Of a stretch of 64,000 bases of DNA, positions 11,422-20,597 are shown piece after piece (the stretch's first letter is position 1; every line of letters starts with the position of its first letter). Source of the DNA: Diplonema japonicum (taxonomy: Eukaryota; Euglenozoa; Diplonemea; Diplonemida; Diplonemidae); the NCBI GenBank assembly GCA_964019335.1, contig OZ025689.1, positions 62,001 to 126,000 on the forward strand, written 5' to 3'. The notes beneath the pieces were generated by a model, which saw only the letters and a program-made list of their open reading frames with translations, did not search any database and was not told where the DNA came from. A program made the translations under genes and the position numbers.

Positions 11422-11895
11422 CTAAAAAAAGAAGAAAACTACAGAGAAAAAGATAAAGGATTCTCTAAAAACAACAAGGCGCCCCCATGTAAACACATGC
11501 CCCCCTTATACACGAAAAAGAAGGGAAGCGAGTGCAAAAATAAAAAAATAAATAAAAAAAGAAAGAAAGGGGGAACCCCCCCCCCCCCCCCCCCCCCCAC
11601 AATAGTGCAATTGACTGCTTTTCGTCTGCAATATAAAATGGCCAAAAATACTGCATATCTTTTTTCACCCTTTCATAGCATGGTGTGTCAAAGCACTTGG
11701 TCTCCCTGAGCCCAATTTTCTTCTTGACCGACACACCTTAAAGAGAGAGGGGGTTAAAACTTTTCAGAAAAAAAAGGGGGGGGGGAAATGGGGGGGGGAT
11801 GTAGTGGGCTCCGAAGCGTCGCTCGCGTAAGCCGCTGAAGGAAAGAGAACAGAATTCACGATGGGAGGGGAAGGGAGGGGCATGCAGTGGCTTAC

Positions 11896-11929
<34 letters not shown>

Positions 11930-12310
11930 AGTTTCTCCTGTTTGTGTTCGTATTTTCTTTCTAAAGGCTAAAGTAGAGAGAGAGGGGCCTGGTATTTACT
12001 TCAAAGTGGGCAAACCTACTTGAGGGACAACATCCCTGTAGTATTGCCCACTTTAGTCCCTGTTTCTCTTTCTTTTCTTTTTTTTCCCCCGATGTTTTTT
12101 AAGTAAGGTCTTTCTTTAGCCTCTTGAATAGTCAACAACAGTAGTATGCAAACAACTCATATTCTTTGGCTGTTTTCTGAAAGGGAAAAAAAAAAAAAAA
12201 AAAAAAAACTGAGATCTCTGATTACTCGTTACTCAAAAAGAAAAAAAAAATATTTTTAAAAAAAAGGGGAATGAAATAAAAAAAAAAAAGAATGGGCGAG
12301 CTATTTCTTT

Positions 12311-12386
12311 GTTTGTGCGCAATGGTTACATATCTTTTTTGTACCTAAGTAAAGAGATTGTTTGTAACATATAACACAGTCCAAGA
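12311..12386 (+). repeat. About 75-bp dyad repeat R2, copy 1
   Basis: Shares GCAATGGTTACA, then AGAGATT, TTTGTAACA and AACACAGTCCAAGA in order with 28304-28370. The inner arms GGTTACA and TGTAAC are complementary, so the unit could fold as a hairpin. Both copies have the same orientation. Confidence 0.75.
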
Positions 12387-12481
12387 TTCTTTTTCTTTTT
12401 TTTTCTTTTTTTTTTTTTTTTTTGGATAACTACAATAACAAGTGTTTCTGTTCATCATGTAGCAAAAACTTCAGAAAAAAA

Positions 12482-12524
12482 GGTGTCTTTGAAGGGAACC
12501 TGCAGTATGTGACAGGATCGCCTA
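12482..12524 (+). repeat. 43-bp dispersed repeat R3, copy 2
   Basis: Identical to the 22093 copy except at its second base (GGTGTC for GATGTC). It follows an A7 run and lies about 170 bp from R2 copy 1. Confidence 0.85.
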
Positions 12525-12560
12525 ACGACAATCAACTCATCTAGTGTTTGATCCCTTCTG

Positions 12561-12633
12561 TCGTGGTAGTGCCTTAGGCCCGTCGTGGTAGTGCCTTAGG
12601 CCCGTCGTGGTAGTGCCTTAGGCCCGTCGTGGT
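12561..12633 (+). repeat. 22-bp tandem repeat, 3.3 copies
   Basis: Perfect head-to-tail units TCGTGGTAGTGCCTTAGGCC+CG at 12561-12582, 12583-12604 and 12605-12626, then a 7-base partial. It overlaps the 3' end of the doubtful gene at 12596-13158. A period not divisible by three changes the frame with each unit. Confidence 0.9.
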
Positions 12634-13158
12634 ATCTCATCAGCAGCTTGGGCGTGAAACCAACTAGCGAGTTGTTGAGGATGCAATGAGTTCGCAGTTG
12701 TTCCTCTAGGATCGAGTGGGTGACCTTCGGGGACGCGAAGAGTGAAAGAATGATGATAATGGTAATGGGGAGGGATATGACTGCCCCGCAGAACTTCAGT
12801 GCCTCCTGTCAGATCTTCTGGTTTTTGGGGCTTGGTGTCGCCTGCGAGTGGGTTTCCGACTCCCCTCTTTTCCTCGAACTCTCGGCGTTGGCCGCCTCCA
12901 CACGTGCTTTTTCTTGTACCGCCCATGAACTGGGGAACTCCGCCTCCGACAGCTTCACCCTCTGCTGCTTCCCTTTGAAGGTCCTCTCCCTTCTGTCGGG
13001 TGCGTCCTCTCGGGCTTTAGAATCGTTGGTAAAAAAAAGGAAGGTCAAGTTGGGGATCTCTTCTTTTTCTTTTTTCCCCCCAAGAATAGTACAGAATCCT
13101 TATGACAAAAGACGACGGGGGGGGGGGGGGGGTGCTGGCAGTTGTTTGTCCTGTTCAT
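12596..13158 (-). CDS. Doubtful gene or gene relic with one TM segment
   Basis: A GC-richer island inside homopolymer DNA. An ATG at 13158 follows a TTTTTGCTTTAG acceptor and opens MNRTNNCQH, then enters a C16 run (16 G on plus, 13117-13132). A charged exon-like stretch follows (13050-12815, with KAREDAPDRRERTFKGKQQR). A TGA then comes in frame, directly followed in the same frame by EALKFCGAVISLPITIIII, a clear membrane segment, which stays open to a TAA at 12596. The bases around the TGA (ATCTGACAG) look like an intron 3' end. No GTATG donor is found, but GTACAAG 114 nt upstream would keep frame. It is either a gene with an unusual intron or a decayed copy. Family unknown. Confidence 0.35.
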
Positions 13159-15152
13159 CTTGCTATCCTAAAGCAAAAAGAAATAATAATAATTTAGAGG
13201 TTTTTTACACAAGTATTTTTTTTCTCTTTTTATTATTTCATCTCTTCTTTTTTTTTTCTTCGTTTTTCTTTTCTTTTTTTTTTTAAGTTCTAAAAAATTA
13301 TTATTTTTCCCGTCGACTTTTGACCTACGGCAACGCAGCCAAAGGGGGAAGGGGGGGGTTTTTTATTGAGATGGAGGGAAATGCATTTTATCGTTTTTTT
13401 TCTCTTTTTTTTTATACCTTTGCTGTCAAAAGCTACTGCTCTTGAAGCGTTCTATTTTTTTTTTTTCTTTCTTCTTTTTTTTTCCAATGCACGAAATAAA
13501 AAACCGCAAGGGAAGCCTGTTCTGGTCTGCCTATATAAAAGCTGCAATGCGGGTTTTTTCTTCTTCTTTCTCTTTTTCTTTCTTTAAGAATCTTGATCTC
13601 AAATAAAACAGAAAAACGGGGGGAGGTGGGGGGAGGGGCTTTACGTGTATTTTCTACTAGGATTTCTTTTCATTCTTTCAGCTTCCGACCGACACGCACG
13701 TATCAGGCAAAACAGTAACAACAACGCGGTGTGGGGTTTACAACAAAAATAAAATAATGGGTGTCGTAAAAAAAAAAAAAAAAGATTCCCCCTTTGTTGT
13801 ATAAACGAAGCAAAGAAGAGAAGAAAGACCTTGCCCTTCAAAAAAAAAATGGTTTAACAAAACCATATCATTTTTTTTTCCTTCTTTTTTTTTTCTTTTT
13901 TCTTCTTTTGAAGTGAACTGAATATTCAAGTAAGAAAACTGAACATTGTTTCTCAGTCTGCCATTTTGAGGGTACTTCTCAGGGAAGGGAAATAAACTCT
14001 GTGTTTTCTTCTTCTTCTTCTTCCTTTTTTTAAAAAAAAAAATATTTTACTTCTCCCAGTTCTACTTCGCGTCGGAAACGTGAACGAAGTAGAAAAAGAA
14101 TTTGAGAGTAAAATGGAATCGCCCCCTTAATGAAAATCTTTTAAAGTTCACACGAAAGTGTAAAAAAAAACCTTTTTCATTTTTTTGGGGGGGGGGTGTT
14201 GGGTAATTGATTAAAAAAAAAAGTATAAAAAAAGTTTTTGACACAAACAAATCAACACACGCAGCCAGAAGTGAAAGCTTTTTAAAAATCTTTTTTTTTC
14301 CCCCACTCTTTTGAGAAAAGCACCTACCGTCATCCTATGCGAACTAGGCCTGAAATCTGAAAGAAAGGTTGGGGGTGAGAAGGCTAAAACTTTCAATTCA
14401 TCCTTTTTTTTTTCGAAAGGATGAAAAAAAAAAAAGAAAAAAAAAAAGAAAGAGGGGTTATTATCATAAATTATACCATACATGAATAGGAAGTGCAAAA
14501 ATAAAAGAAAGAGAAAGAGAAAACAAACAAGCTTATTTATTTAATTCGTAGCCTGAACTTCTTGACCGGAAACAGATGATGAAGCGCAGGGAGTGGAAAA
14601 AGAGTGGTTTGTTTTAAAGCCAATGTTGCTCTTTTTCAAAAAAAAAAAAAGAGGAGAGGAAGAAGAAGAAAAAAGAAGAAGAACTTGTACTTTTCTTCTT
14701 TTTCTCCTACGGTGATTGACCCCCGGGGCCACGCGGCTTTTTCCCTCCCTTCCTTTTTTTTTATTTATTTTTCCCCCAACTAAAAATAAAAAGAAAATTC
14801 AGAATAATTCTTACTTTGCTTGATATATCCCACTAGAAAGAGAAAGAAGAAAAAAAAACTATTCTTTTAAGGTATGCGTTTTTGTGCTCACCGTCCTTAA
14901 AAAAAAAATTCATCATGATAGGAACGAAGTGGTGAGCAACGGCCCACTCTAAAAAAAAAAAAGAGACATTTAGAAAAGAAGAAGAAAAAAAAAGTCTGAC
15001 CATTGCCAAGGCTGAAAAATATGGATAACTAATAACAACAAAAAAAAAAAAAAAGAAAACTCTGGGCTATATGGTAGCTTTTTTTTTTTTTTTTTCTTTA
15101 TCGAAAAAAAGGAGAGAAAAAAATTTAACGGAAAAAGACAAAGTTCGTGTCA
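13159..15152. other. Intergenic region, homopolymer-rich
   Basis: About 2 kb of A, T and G runs with pyrimidine-rich or purine-rich spacers. It contains the R5 hairpin-like motif at 14883-14947. All ORFs here are Phe/Lys low-complexity readings of homopolymers. No gene is supported. Confidence 0.7.
14883..14947 (+). repeat. Inverted-repeat motif R5, copy 1
   Basis: TGCTCACC at the left and GGTGAGCA at the right are perfectly complementary and about 40 nt apart. The right arm continues into AGCAACGGCCCAC, which recurs at 18215-18227. Both copies are followed by a short AT-containing step and an A-run. Confidence 0.5.
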
Positions 15153-15454
15153 TCACAAACAATCATATTCCATGGACACAGGAGACTCAGAAGGAGTGAC
15201 CGACATCTCATCCACAGCTTTGATAAGTACCCCATCCGAAACCTTTATTTTTTTTTTTTTTCCCTTTGGGTTGACCTTCTTCCCTCCCACCATACCTTCG
15301 TCCCGCTTATCCATGCTTTCCACTCTTCAATGGTGACCCAGTTTTTGCACACCTCAATGTTCCTCCTTACCTTGCTCCCACTCCTGTAGATTGTCACCCG
15401 TGTCCGGTGCTTGGGCCGAATCATAAGATTTCCAGTTCTGCCTTCCGATACCAT
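15153..15454 (-). CDS. Small protein of unknown function (82 aa)
   Basis: Two exons, 15296-15454 and 15153-15242, joined in phase 0 across a 53-nt intron (15243-15295; GTATGG...AAAG, with an A15 run inside). The ATG at 15454 has an in-frame stop 6 nt upstream. The protein begins MVSEGRTGNLMIRPKHRTRV, continues KVRRNIEVCKNWVTIEEWKA, and after splicing VSDGVLIKAVDEMSVTPSES, ending EYDCL. The TIYRSGSKVRRNI pattern loosely recalls the strand pattern of doublecortin-like domains, but the match is weak and the domain would be truncated. It is short and free of low complexity outside the intron. Confidence 0.6.
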
Positions 15455-15624
15455 ATTTTATTCTTCTTTGTTCTTCAACACCCAACACCTACAGGGACAG
15501 GGATGACGCCACAAGTTTATTTTTTTTAAAAAAAAAGGAAAACACAAAGTGGATTTATTTTTTTTTATTTCGTGGTAATCTTCTTCATTTTTTTTGTACC
15601 CCCCTCTTTTTTTTTTTCTTGCCT

Positions 15625-17945
15625 CTAAACCTTGCATTGGCAACTCTTTGCGGCGCCCACTGCGGGGTCAGGGAAGGGACCTCCCGAGTTTGCATTGTTG
15701 CACCGTGTGACCTGTTCCTTCCCCTTGAGGGAAAACACCGACCACATTGATTTGATCTGCAGGAGAAGAAATAAAAAAAAAAAAAGTATTCTTTTATCCG
15801 TCTAACATACGGGATCGCCAAATCGCATCTCTGTGCTGCACGTGCAGTTGTCGTTCTCCTTCCCACAAGGGCGCCACTTCGAGTTGTCGTCGTATGAGGT
15901 GCTCCACATGATCTTCGCGCCGCCATCCTCCATGGCGCAGCAGTCCAGTCCCTGTGCATCTGCCATGCCAGGCGCATCGAAGCAAGCACGCTGGTTGTTG
16001 TGAACGCCAGCATCGTCGTACAGCTCTCTGACGAACATCCTGCCCTTCTCGCTGTACCTCGCGTAGGTGCTGATGTCTTCTGGGGAGTCGGCACCAGAGA
16101 GGAACGCAACCTGCGAAGGTGGGTAGTGCGCAGAGACCTCCTTCAGCCATGCAGAGGTTCTCGACGGTGCGGCATAGATAATCTGCAGAGAGGTGAGGGG
16201 TGAGGCTTGTCGTGCATACCAAGTCGTATTCCTTGTTCCTGATCCTGTCTGGGATGGTATCCGCGTCCACTGCTGTCTCTGCAGGGAAGTAGTTGTGCGA
16301 CCTGTGGTTCCCCCAGCCGTTGACCCAGCCGTAGTACTCGTGACGTTTCAATGTCGCGTCAGATGTCATCAGCGGTACCTTCCTCCCGTTTCTGCAAAAC
16401 CCTCTGTTTACGAGCCTTCCCCAGTACCCATTGTAGCCTCCGGTGCTCAGGTTCCTTGGCGGTACCACGTCTGCTACGTGGTCCAGGACGCCCTTTATCT
16501 CCAGCTCTTTGAATCCGTTCCACAAGGAGTCACCCATAAAGTCGTGGTAGCAGTGGTGGATGTATAGTACCTTCTTCGGGTTCTTCGGCCCGCCCGACGC
16601 TCCCATCGCGTCCATGATGTACTTCGCCATCGCCTCCGATGTGAGATGCCTCCTGGCGTGCGCCTGGATCTTCGCAGCGATTTCGTAGTACCTTTTGTTA
16701 GCGTGGCTAGTCGTCCTTTCCTTTGCATACCTTGTCGTGTTGAAGACATTCCAGTCGATGGAGAAGGCCTCCTTGAACCAGAAGGCGCCTTTCCTGTCGT
16801 CGGTGTACTTCACGCCAGGAAGCGCCATGGCCTCCTGCACAAGGGCCTTGGGGAAGAACGCCCTTTGTGGTTTTTAAAGTAAACGCAAAAACAGCATACA
16901 TTGTGCTTGCAGGCATCCTGTGCAGATCGACGAAGTAAGGGATGCAGCCCGACGCAAGGATCTCGTAGTGCCTGAGACAGTCCCAGCCCTTCTTCTTGCG
17001 CGTCACACAGAAGTAGGCGTGCTTGTAGTTGTAGAAATAGTCTGTGTCGGGCTCGGTCTTCCCTGTGGCACCCGCCTGCTGTGTGTGCTTATACGTGGTA
17101 GGGTTCCCAGGGATCAGACTGGCGAAGTCAGTCTCTTTCCAAGATATGGACCCCGAGTACCTGTGCCCAGGCACAGTGAACCCAACGGGCCAGATGTCGA
17201 AGGTCTGCCCACGGTGGACGTAGCGCACGGGCTTGACACCAGAAACACTGGGCAGGACTTCTGCAGGACGCGGCGTGTCGCAACCGAAGGTGAGCATCTG
17301 GTTGTGTTCGGGCTCCGACCAGAAGGAAGACCGCACGGGCTTGCCGCTGCAAGAGTAGTCTACTACAGCCTTGCCGGGGCAGCCTGCGACGTGGTTCTTC
17401 TGAGTGAGCTTCACCGAGCAGGTGGTCTGGCCGTTGCATGAGGTGAAGAACCTTGTTATATCAGTGCAGCCAACGACATCGCCTTGTTGGGGGGGCAGCG
17501 TGTGGTGGAAGGCGCCGAGGCCGTTCATCTTTAGAATGTATGTTGCGTTACCGCCGTTGACAAGTGCAGGGCAGTTGCAGTAGATAGCCGCAGCGTGCAC
17601 GGTGATCTCGCCCCCCACGTCGTTGGGGTCTGGAGTCGCTGGTGGGGACGGAGGGGATGCAGGGGGTTGCGATTGTGCTGTGTCCGAGTTGCCTTTTGCT
17701 GTCTCGGAAGCAGCTTGCTTGCTCCTCGTCTCTGCTTCGGTTCTCTTCCGCCTGGCTTCTTCGACAGACCGCTTCAGACCTTCAACCTCCTCTCTGGCAG
17801 ATCTCAGGTCCTGTTTCAACTTCAGCACATTTGGGTTAATAACAGGGGTTCGCTCCCCTCCCGCGTTCATCCCGTTCGACGCAAACCAGAAAAGCGGAAG
17901 CATCAGGAACGGGAACACCAAGACATGGACGGCCTTCATCGCCAC
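15625..17945 (-). CDS. Type II membrane lectin-like/glycosyltransferase protein (730 aa)
   Basis: Four exons: 16900-17945, 16220-16862, 15811-16182 and 15625-15756. Introns are 37, 37 and 54 nt, all GTATG donors, in phases 2, 0 and 0. An N-terminal signal anchor (VLVFPFLMLPLFWFA) is followed by a coiled-coil/Pro-rich stem. Next comes a Cys-rich region about 110-205 (AIYCNCPAL, SCNGQTTCSV, VVDYSCSG) resembling SUEL/galactose-binding lectin domains. The C-terminal half carries GWDCLRHYEILASGCIPYF, a nucleotide-sugar-transferase-like signature akin to exostosin/GT47-type enzymes. The final exon adds a Cys-rich end, with NNANSGGPFPD and ending KSCQCKV. Golgi lumenal glycan synthesis is likely. 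The donor and acceptor sugars cannot be read from the sequence. Confidence 0.82.
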
Positions 17946-18374
17946 CAGCGAAAGGGCAACGTTACGTTAGAGCAGCTGGGAAAGGAGGGAAGTGCACCGA
18001 AACAAAAAAAAAAAGAGGAGGAAAGCGTGCTGGAGAGGAGGCAAAGGAATACTCTGCGGCGGAGATTGGCGAGATACTTATCCTCGTTTATTCAGTAAGC
18101 ATTTAATTCTTCCCGTTGCCTTTTTCCTTTTTATATCTTGCCCCTGTCCTGTGTAGCTGGATATTCACGAGGCGAACAACCTAAAAGAAAACCAAACAAC
18201 TATGGAGAAGCGTTAGCAACGGCCCACAATAAAAAAAAAAAAAAAAAAAAAAGAAGTTAAGATAAAGACCACATTATCACCTCCAACTGTGTAAAAACAA
18301 GAAAAAGCATCATGCGCTCGGTGTGTAAAAAAAAAGAAGAAGAACAAAAAAGGTTATGAGTTACCCGGCTCTGC
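17946..18374. other. Intergenic region with R5 copy 2
   Basis: About 430 bp. It holds AGCAACGGCCCAC (18215-18227) next to an A-run, a second copy of the R5 core. Otherwise mixed sequence with A-runs and no gene. Confidence 0.55.
18215..18227 (+). repeat. R5 core motif, copy 2
   Basis: A 13-bp identity AGCAACGGCCCAC with 14935-14947, again running into a long A tract. The left inverted arm of copy 1 is not preserved. It is short enough that chance is possible, and the shared A-run context is the main support. Confidence 0.3.
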
Positions 18375-18791
18375 CTAGTACCTAACGTTGTTGCTGCTCC
18401 GTCGCCGCGTGGAGGAGCGTCTTGAGGAAGGGATCTCTTCAGCAGGAACGGTATCGTCGTAAGTATCAATGGTAGAAAGCTCGTTATGGGTGCGGGAGCA
18501 GGAGGCACCGCAGAAAGGGATCCAAGAGAGGCATGCTGTGCAAAGGCAGCACCCACAGCCGACTGCACACAGCGCCCGTTCGTGGGTTGGCACGTCTCGC
18601 TCCACACTCTTTGTGTCTATCATGCTGCCCAGAGCATCCTCATCACCTCTGCTGCCCATACCCAGACCTTCTAGTAAGTCGAAGGCTTGCGTAGCAATTT
18701 GCACAACCGCGACCCTCCCGTAGCCCACTGCCCGCCTCCATGTGTCCCGTTGCTCTATACTTTTCGCAGTGCTGCTTCTCCGTCTGGACAT
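18375..18791 (-). CDS. Small Cys-rich protein, unknown function (138 aa)
   Basis: Single exon from the ATG at 18791. CTTCTCAACAG lies 4 nt upstream as acceptor. A helical N-terminal half is followed by a compact Cys cluster (CAVGCGCCLCTACLSWIPFC), then a Ser/Arg tail (SSRRSSTRRRSSNN). The Cys cluster is hydrophobic enough to be membrane-associated or palmitoylated. It is not a recognised zinc finger. No homologue recognised. Confidence 0.65.
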   Translation of the reverse strand: MSRRRSSTAKSIEQRDTWRRAVGYGRVAVVQIATQAFDLLEGLGMGSRGDEDALGSMIDTKSVERDVPTHERALCAVGCGCCLCTACLSWIPFCGASCSRTHNELSTIDTYDDTVPAEEIPSSRRSSTRRRSSNNVRY

Positions 18792-19055
18792 ACTCCTGTT
18801 GAGAAGCTGCTAAGGGCGCAAGGGTGCTATAGACAAAAGAGAAATATGGTGCGTGTCGGTATTCTTTAAATATTTTCTTCCTTTCATTGCAAGACTCGGA
18901 AGAGGCGACAGTGTGCCAGGGGAGACACAGCGTAAAAAAACTAGAACGTTCCATTGCGAAATGCCTGCAATGTAGAAAGAAGATAGAAAGAAAAAAGAAA
19001 TAATAGTTTTGAACCTGTTCGTTGGCATAGCGAAGGCGAGGACAATAGATGTGTC

Positions 19056-19362
19056 CTAGCAGTTCACCCGTGGAAGCTGTCGTACGAACAGCTAGAAGCA
19101 GTCAGGGTGCTCGTCGGTTCACCAGCATCACCGTCCACCACGCAGTGTCAAGATCGGCGACGTGAACAGCACAACGGAACACTCCATACAGCTGACAGGC
19201 TGACGGAAGGGAAGCTCACGACAATCGAGAACCTCATTGCAGAACCTGCCCAAGCATGGACACCAGTACACCGTTGGTCTCTCTGTCTGGTGCTTGGGAA
19301 CAACGTCGATGGCGCATCACCTCTGTGTAACTCAGCTCGGGCTTGTCATCCTCATTACACAT
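19056..19362 (-). CDS. Candidate small gene with two non-GTATG introns (about 73 aa)
   Basis: The ATG at 19362 follows CTGCCTTCAG by 7 nt. Exon 1 is 19246-19362 (MCNEDDKPELSYTEVMRHRR and following). A 54-nt intron with GTTCTG..CAG leads in phase 0 to 19123-19191 (LYGVFRCAVHVADLDTAWWT). This can end at a TGA five codons later, or splice once more (GTGAAC..TAG, 19092-19122) to 19056-19091 (LFVRQLPRVNC). Similar GTTCTA and GTGTGT donors occur in secure genes here. The opposite strand is also open for over 120 codons but has no ATG, and runs against the array. No family recognised. The exon choice is tentative. Confidence 0.42.
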
Positions 19363-19676
19363 ACTTCCGTACCTGAAGGCAGCTAAAGAAGAGGAACAAA
19401 AAAAATGACAACAGGTTTTTGCTTGATCCTTTTAGTTTCAAAGGTAAAGAAGATCACAAGAAAAAACAAGGGCGAAATATAACAAAAAAGGGGGGTGTGT
19501 GAGGAAGGGGGAACAACTAATTACCTCCCCACAAATACCAGCAAAAGGGCGGAGAGGGGGGGGAAAGGGGATTCCACAAGAAAAAAAAAAAAACCAGATC
19601 GTTAACCGGTTGATTACAATAACAGTAACACAGTAACAAGGTGCCGCGGTACCCACCTCTCTCTTTCTCGAGTTCG
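19363..19676. other. Short intergenic region
   Basis: 314 bp between the candidate small gene and the adenylate-kinase-like gene. A-runs and purine-rich plus-strand sequence with one stretch of G8. Nothing else seen. Confidence 0.5.
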
Positions 19677-20359
19677 CTACAAGCGATCAGCGACTGTTGT
19701 GTTGAAGACGGCCTGGGCTTCGCCGGGAGTCTTTGTGTTTGGTATCTGGCGCACCTGTATAAGATATATAATACGATATACACCCTTAGCCATACCAAGC
19801 CTCTAGCATTATAGTATTCAAGAAGCGGAAGGCATTTCTTCTGGTACGCCGCAAAACCTCTCTGAATGGAATCGAGCGTGTCGGGGTTCTCTTCGGAAAA
19901 CTGCGAGCGCTTAAAGAGCCGTTGCTCCGCGTCAGAGGGGGAGCAGGTCACTTCGAAAACAAGCTCAGGTGGCAGGACTGCTTCGAGTGCCAACGCTTGC
20001 TTTATTGTCTTTGGGAAGCCCTCTATAAACAGTGGTTCGCTGGGGTCGTTTGACATCTCCTGCTGTATCTGGTCTAAGATCTCGTCATCATTCATCCCTG
20101 CCAGTGCTTTGTTGTTGAAGTCCAAGTATCTCTTCCCGCCTTCGCTCAGCAGCATGCTCTTCCCGCTCCCTGGTATCCCCATCACCACTACGATCACTTC
20201 TTGCGATGTGTACTGCTTCAACGACTCCACCATGAACGCCACCGGTCTTGTCGGCTTCACTTTCAATAAGTCCCCCGCCAGCTTTTCAAACACAACATGG
20301 ATTTTGTGCTCAGCAAGGTATTCTTTTGCTGCTTCCAGGTCGAGGCTCCCGCTCTCCAT
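19677..20359 (-). CDS. Adenylate-kinase-like protein with N-terminal RIIa/Dpy-30 domain (213 aa)
   Basis: Exons 19796-20359 and 19677-19754, with a 41-nt intron (19755-19795, GTATGG..CAG, phase 0). Residues about 7-50 (AAKEYLAEHKIHVVFEKLAG, then KPTRPVAFMVESL) fit the RIIa/Dpy-30 dimerisation-docking fold. A P-loop follows, GIPGSGKS (about 61-68), then an NMP-kinase-like core with FIEGFPKT and a short lid region (RLFKRSQFSEENPDTLDSIQRG). The spliced end is TPGEAQAVFNTTVADRL. Members of this architecture transfer phosphate between nucleotides. The RIIa domain suggests tethering to an AKAP-like partner, often axonemal. That location is inferred. Confidence 0.85.
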
Positions 20360-20597
20360 TTCTTTTTTCTTCTTGCACGGGGTTGGCCCTGTAACGGTTG
20401 TACGTAATGGGGAAAAAAAAACGGGGGGGGGACACGATGGAAACGACACGCGAACACACTGGAAGGGTGGAAAAAAAAAAGAAACACTACACGAACCAGC
20501 GAGTTCAATCTTTTCCTTTTTTTTTTCTTTAAAAATAAATTGGGGGGGGAAAGAAAAAATAATAACGATTTGAATAAAAAAACGGGGGGGGGGGTTT

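Larger units (their letters stand above)
10472..12595. other. Intergenic region with dispersed short repeats
   Basis: About 2.1 kb of A/T and G/C runs: G20 near 11200, A27 near 11351-11377, C20 near 11579-11598, A35 near 11897-11930. It contains copies of three dispersed repeat families, annotated separately (10687-10743, 11379-11421, 12311-12386, 12482-12524), and the start of a 22-bp tandem array. No gene is supported. Confidence 0.7.

Noticed and set aside
12561-12633. CRISPR-like array
   Set aside because: The units are contiguous tandem repeats without spacers, in a eukaryotic context.
13019-13030. CCAACGATT on the minus strand, like the first bases of the diplonemid spliced leader as I remember it
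   Set aside because: The match stops after about 9 bases and no leader-RNA structure or Sm-type site follows. The stretch lies inside a coding-like region. A similar CCAACGAT at 57160 is also isolated.
13200-15120. Phe-, Lys- and Ser-rich ORFs in the large gaps
   Set aside because: They are direct translations of T, A and CTT runs, with no acceptor, no domain and no composition like the supported genes.
15794-16109. Apparent frameshift in the 3' part of the lectin-like/glycosyltransferase gene
   Set aside because: Resolved by two ordinary introns (16183-16219 and 15757-15810). No sequencing error or pseudogene is needed.
19019-19376. Plus-strand open frame of over 120 codons
   Set aside because: No ATG, opposite to every supported gene, and the same DNA gives a spliced minus-strand reading with an acceptor and a start codon. 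I treat it as a shadow.
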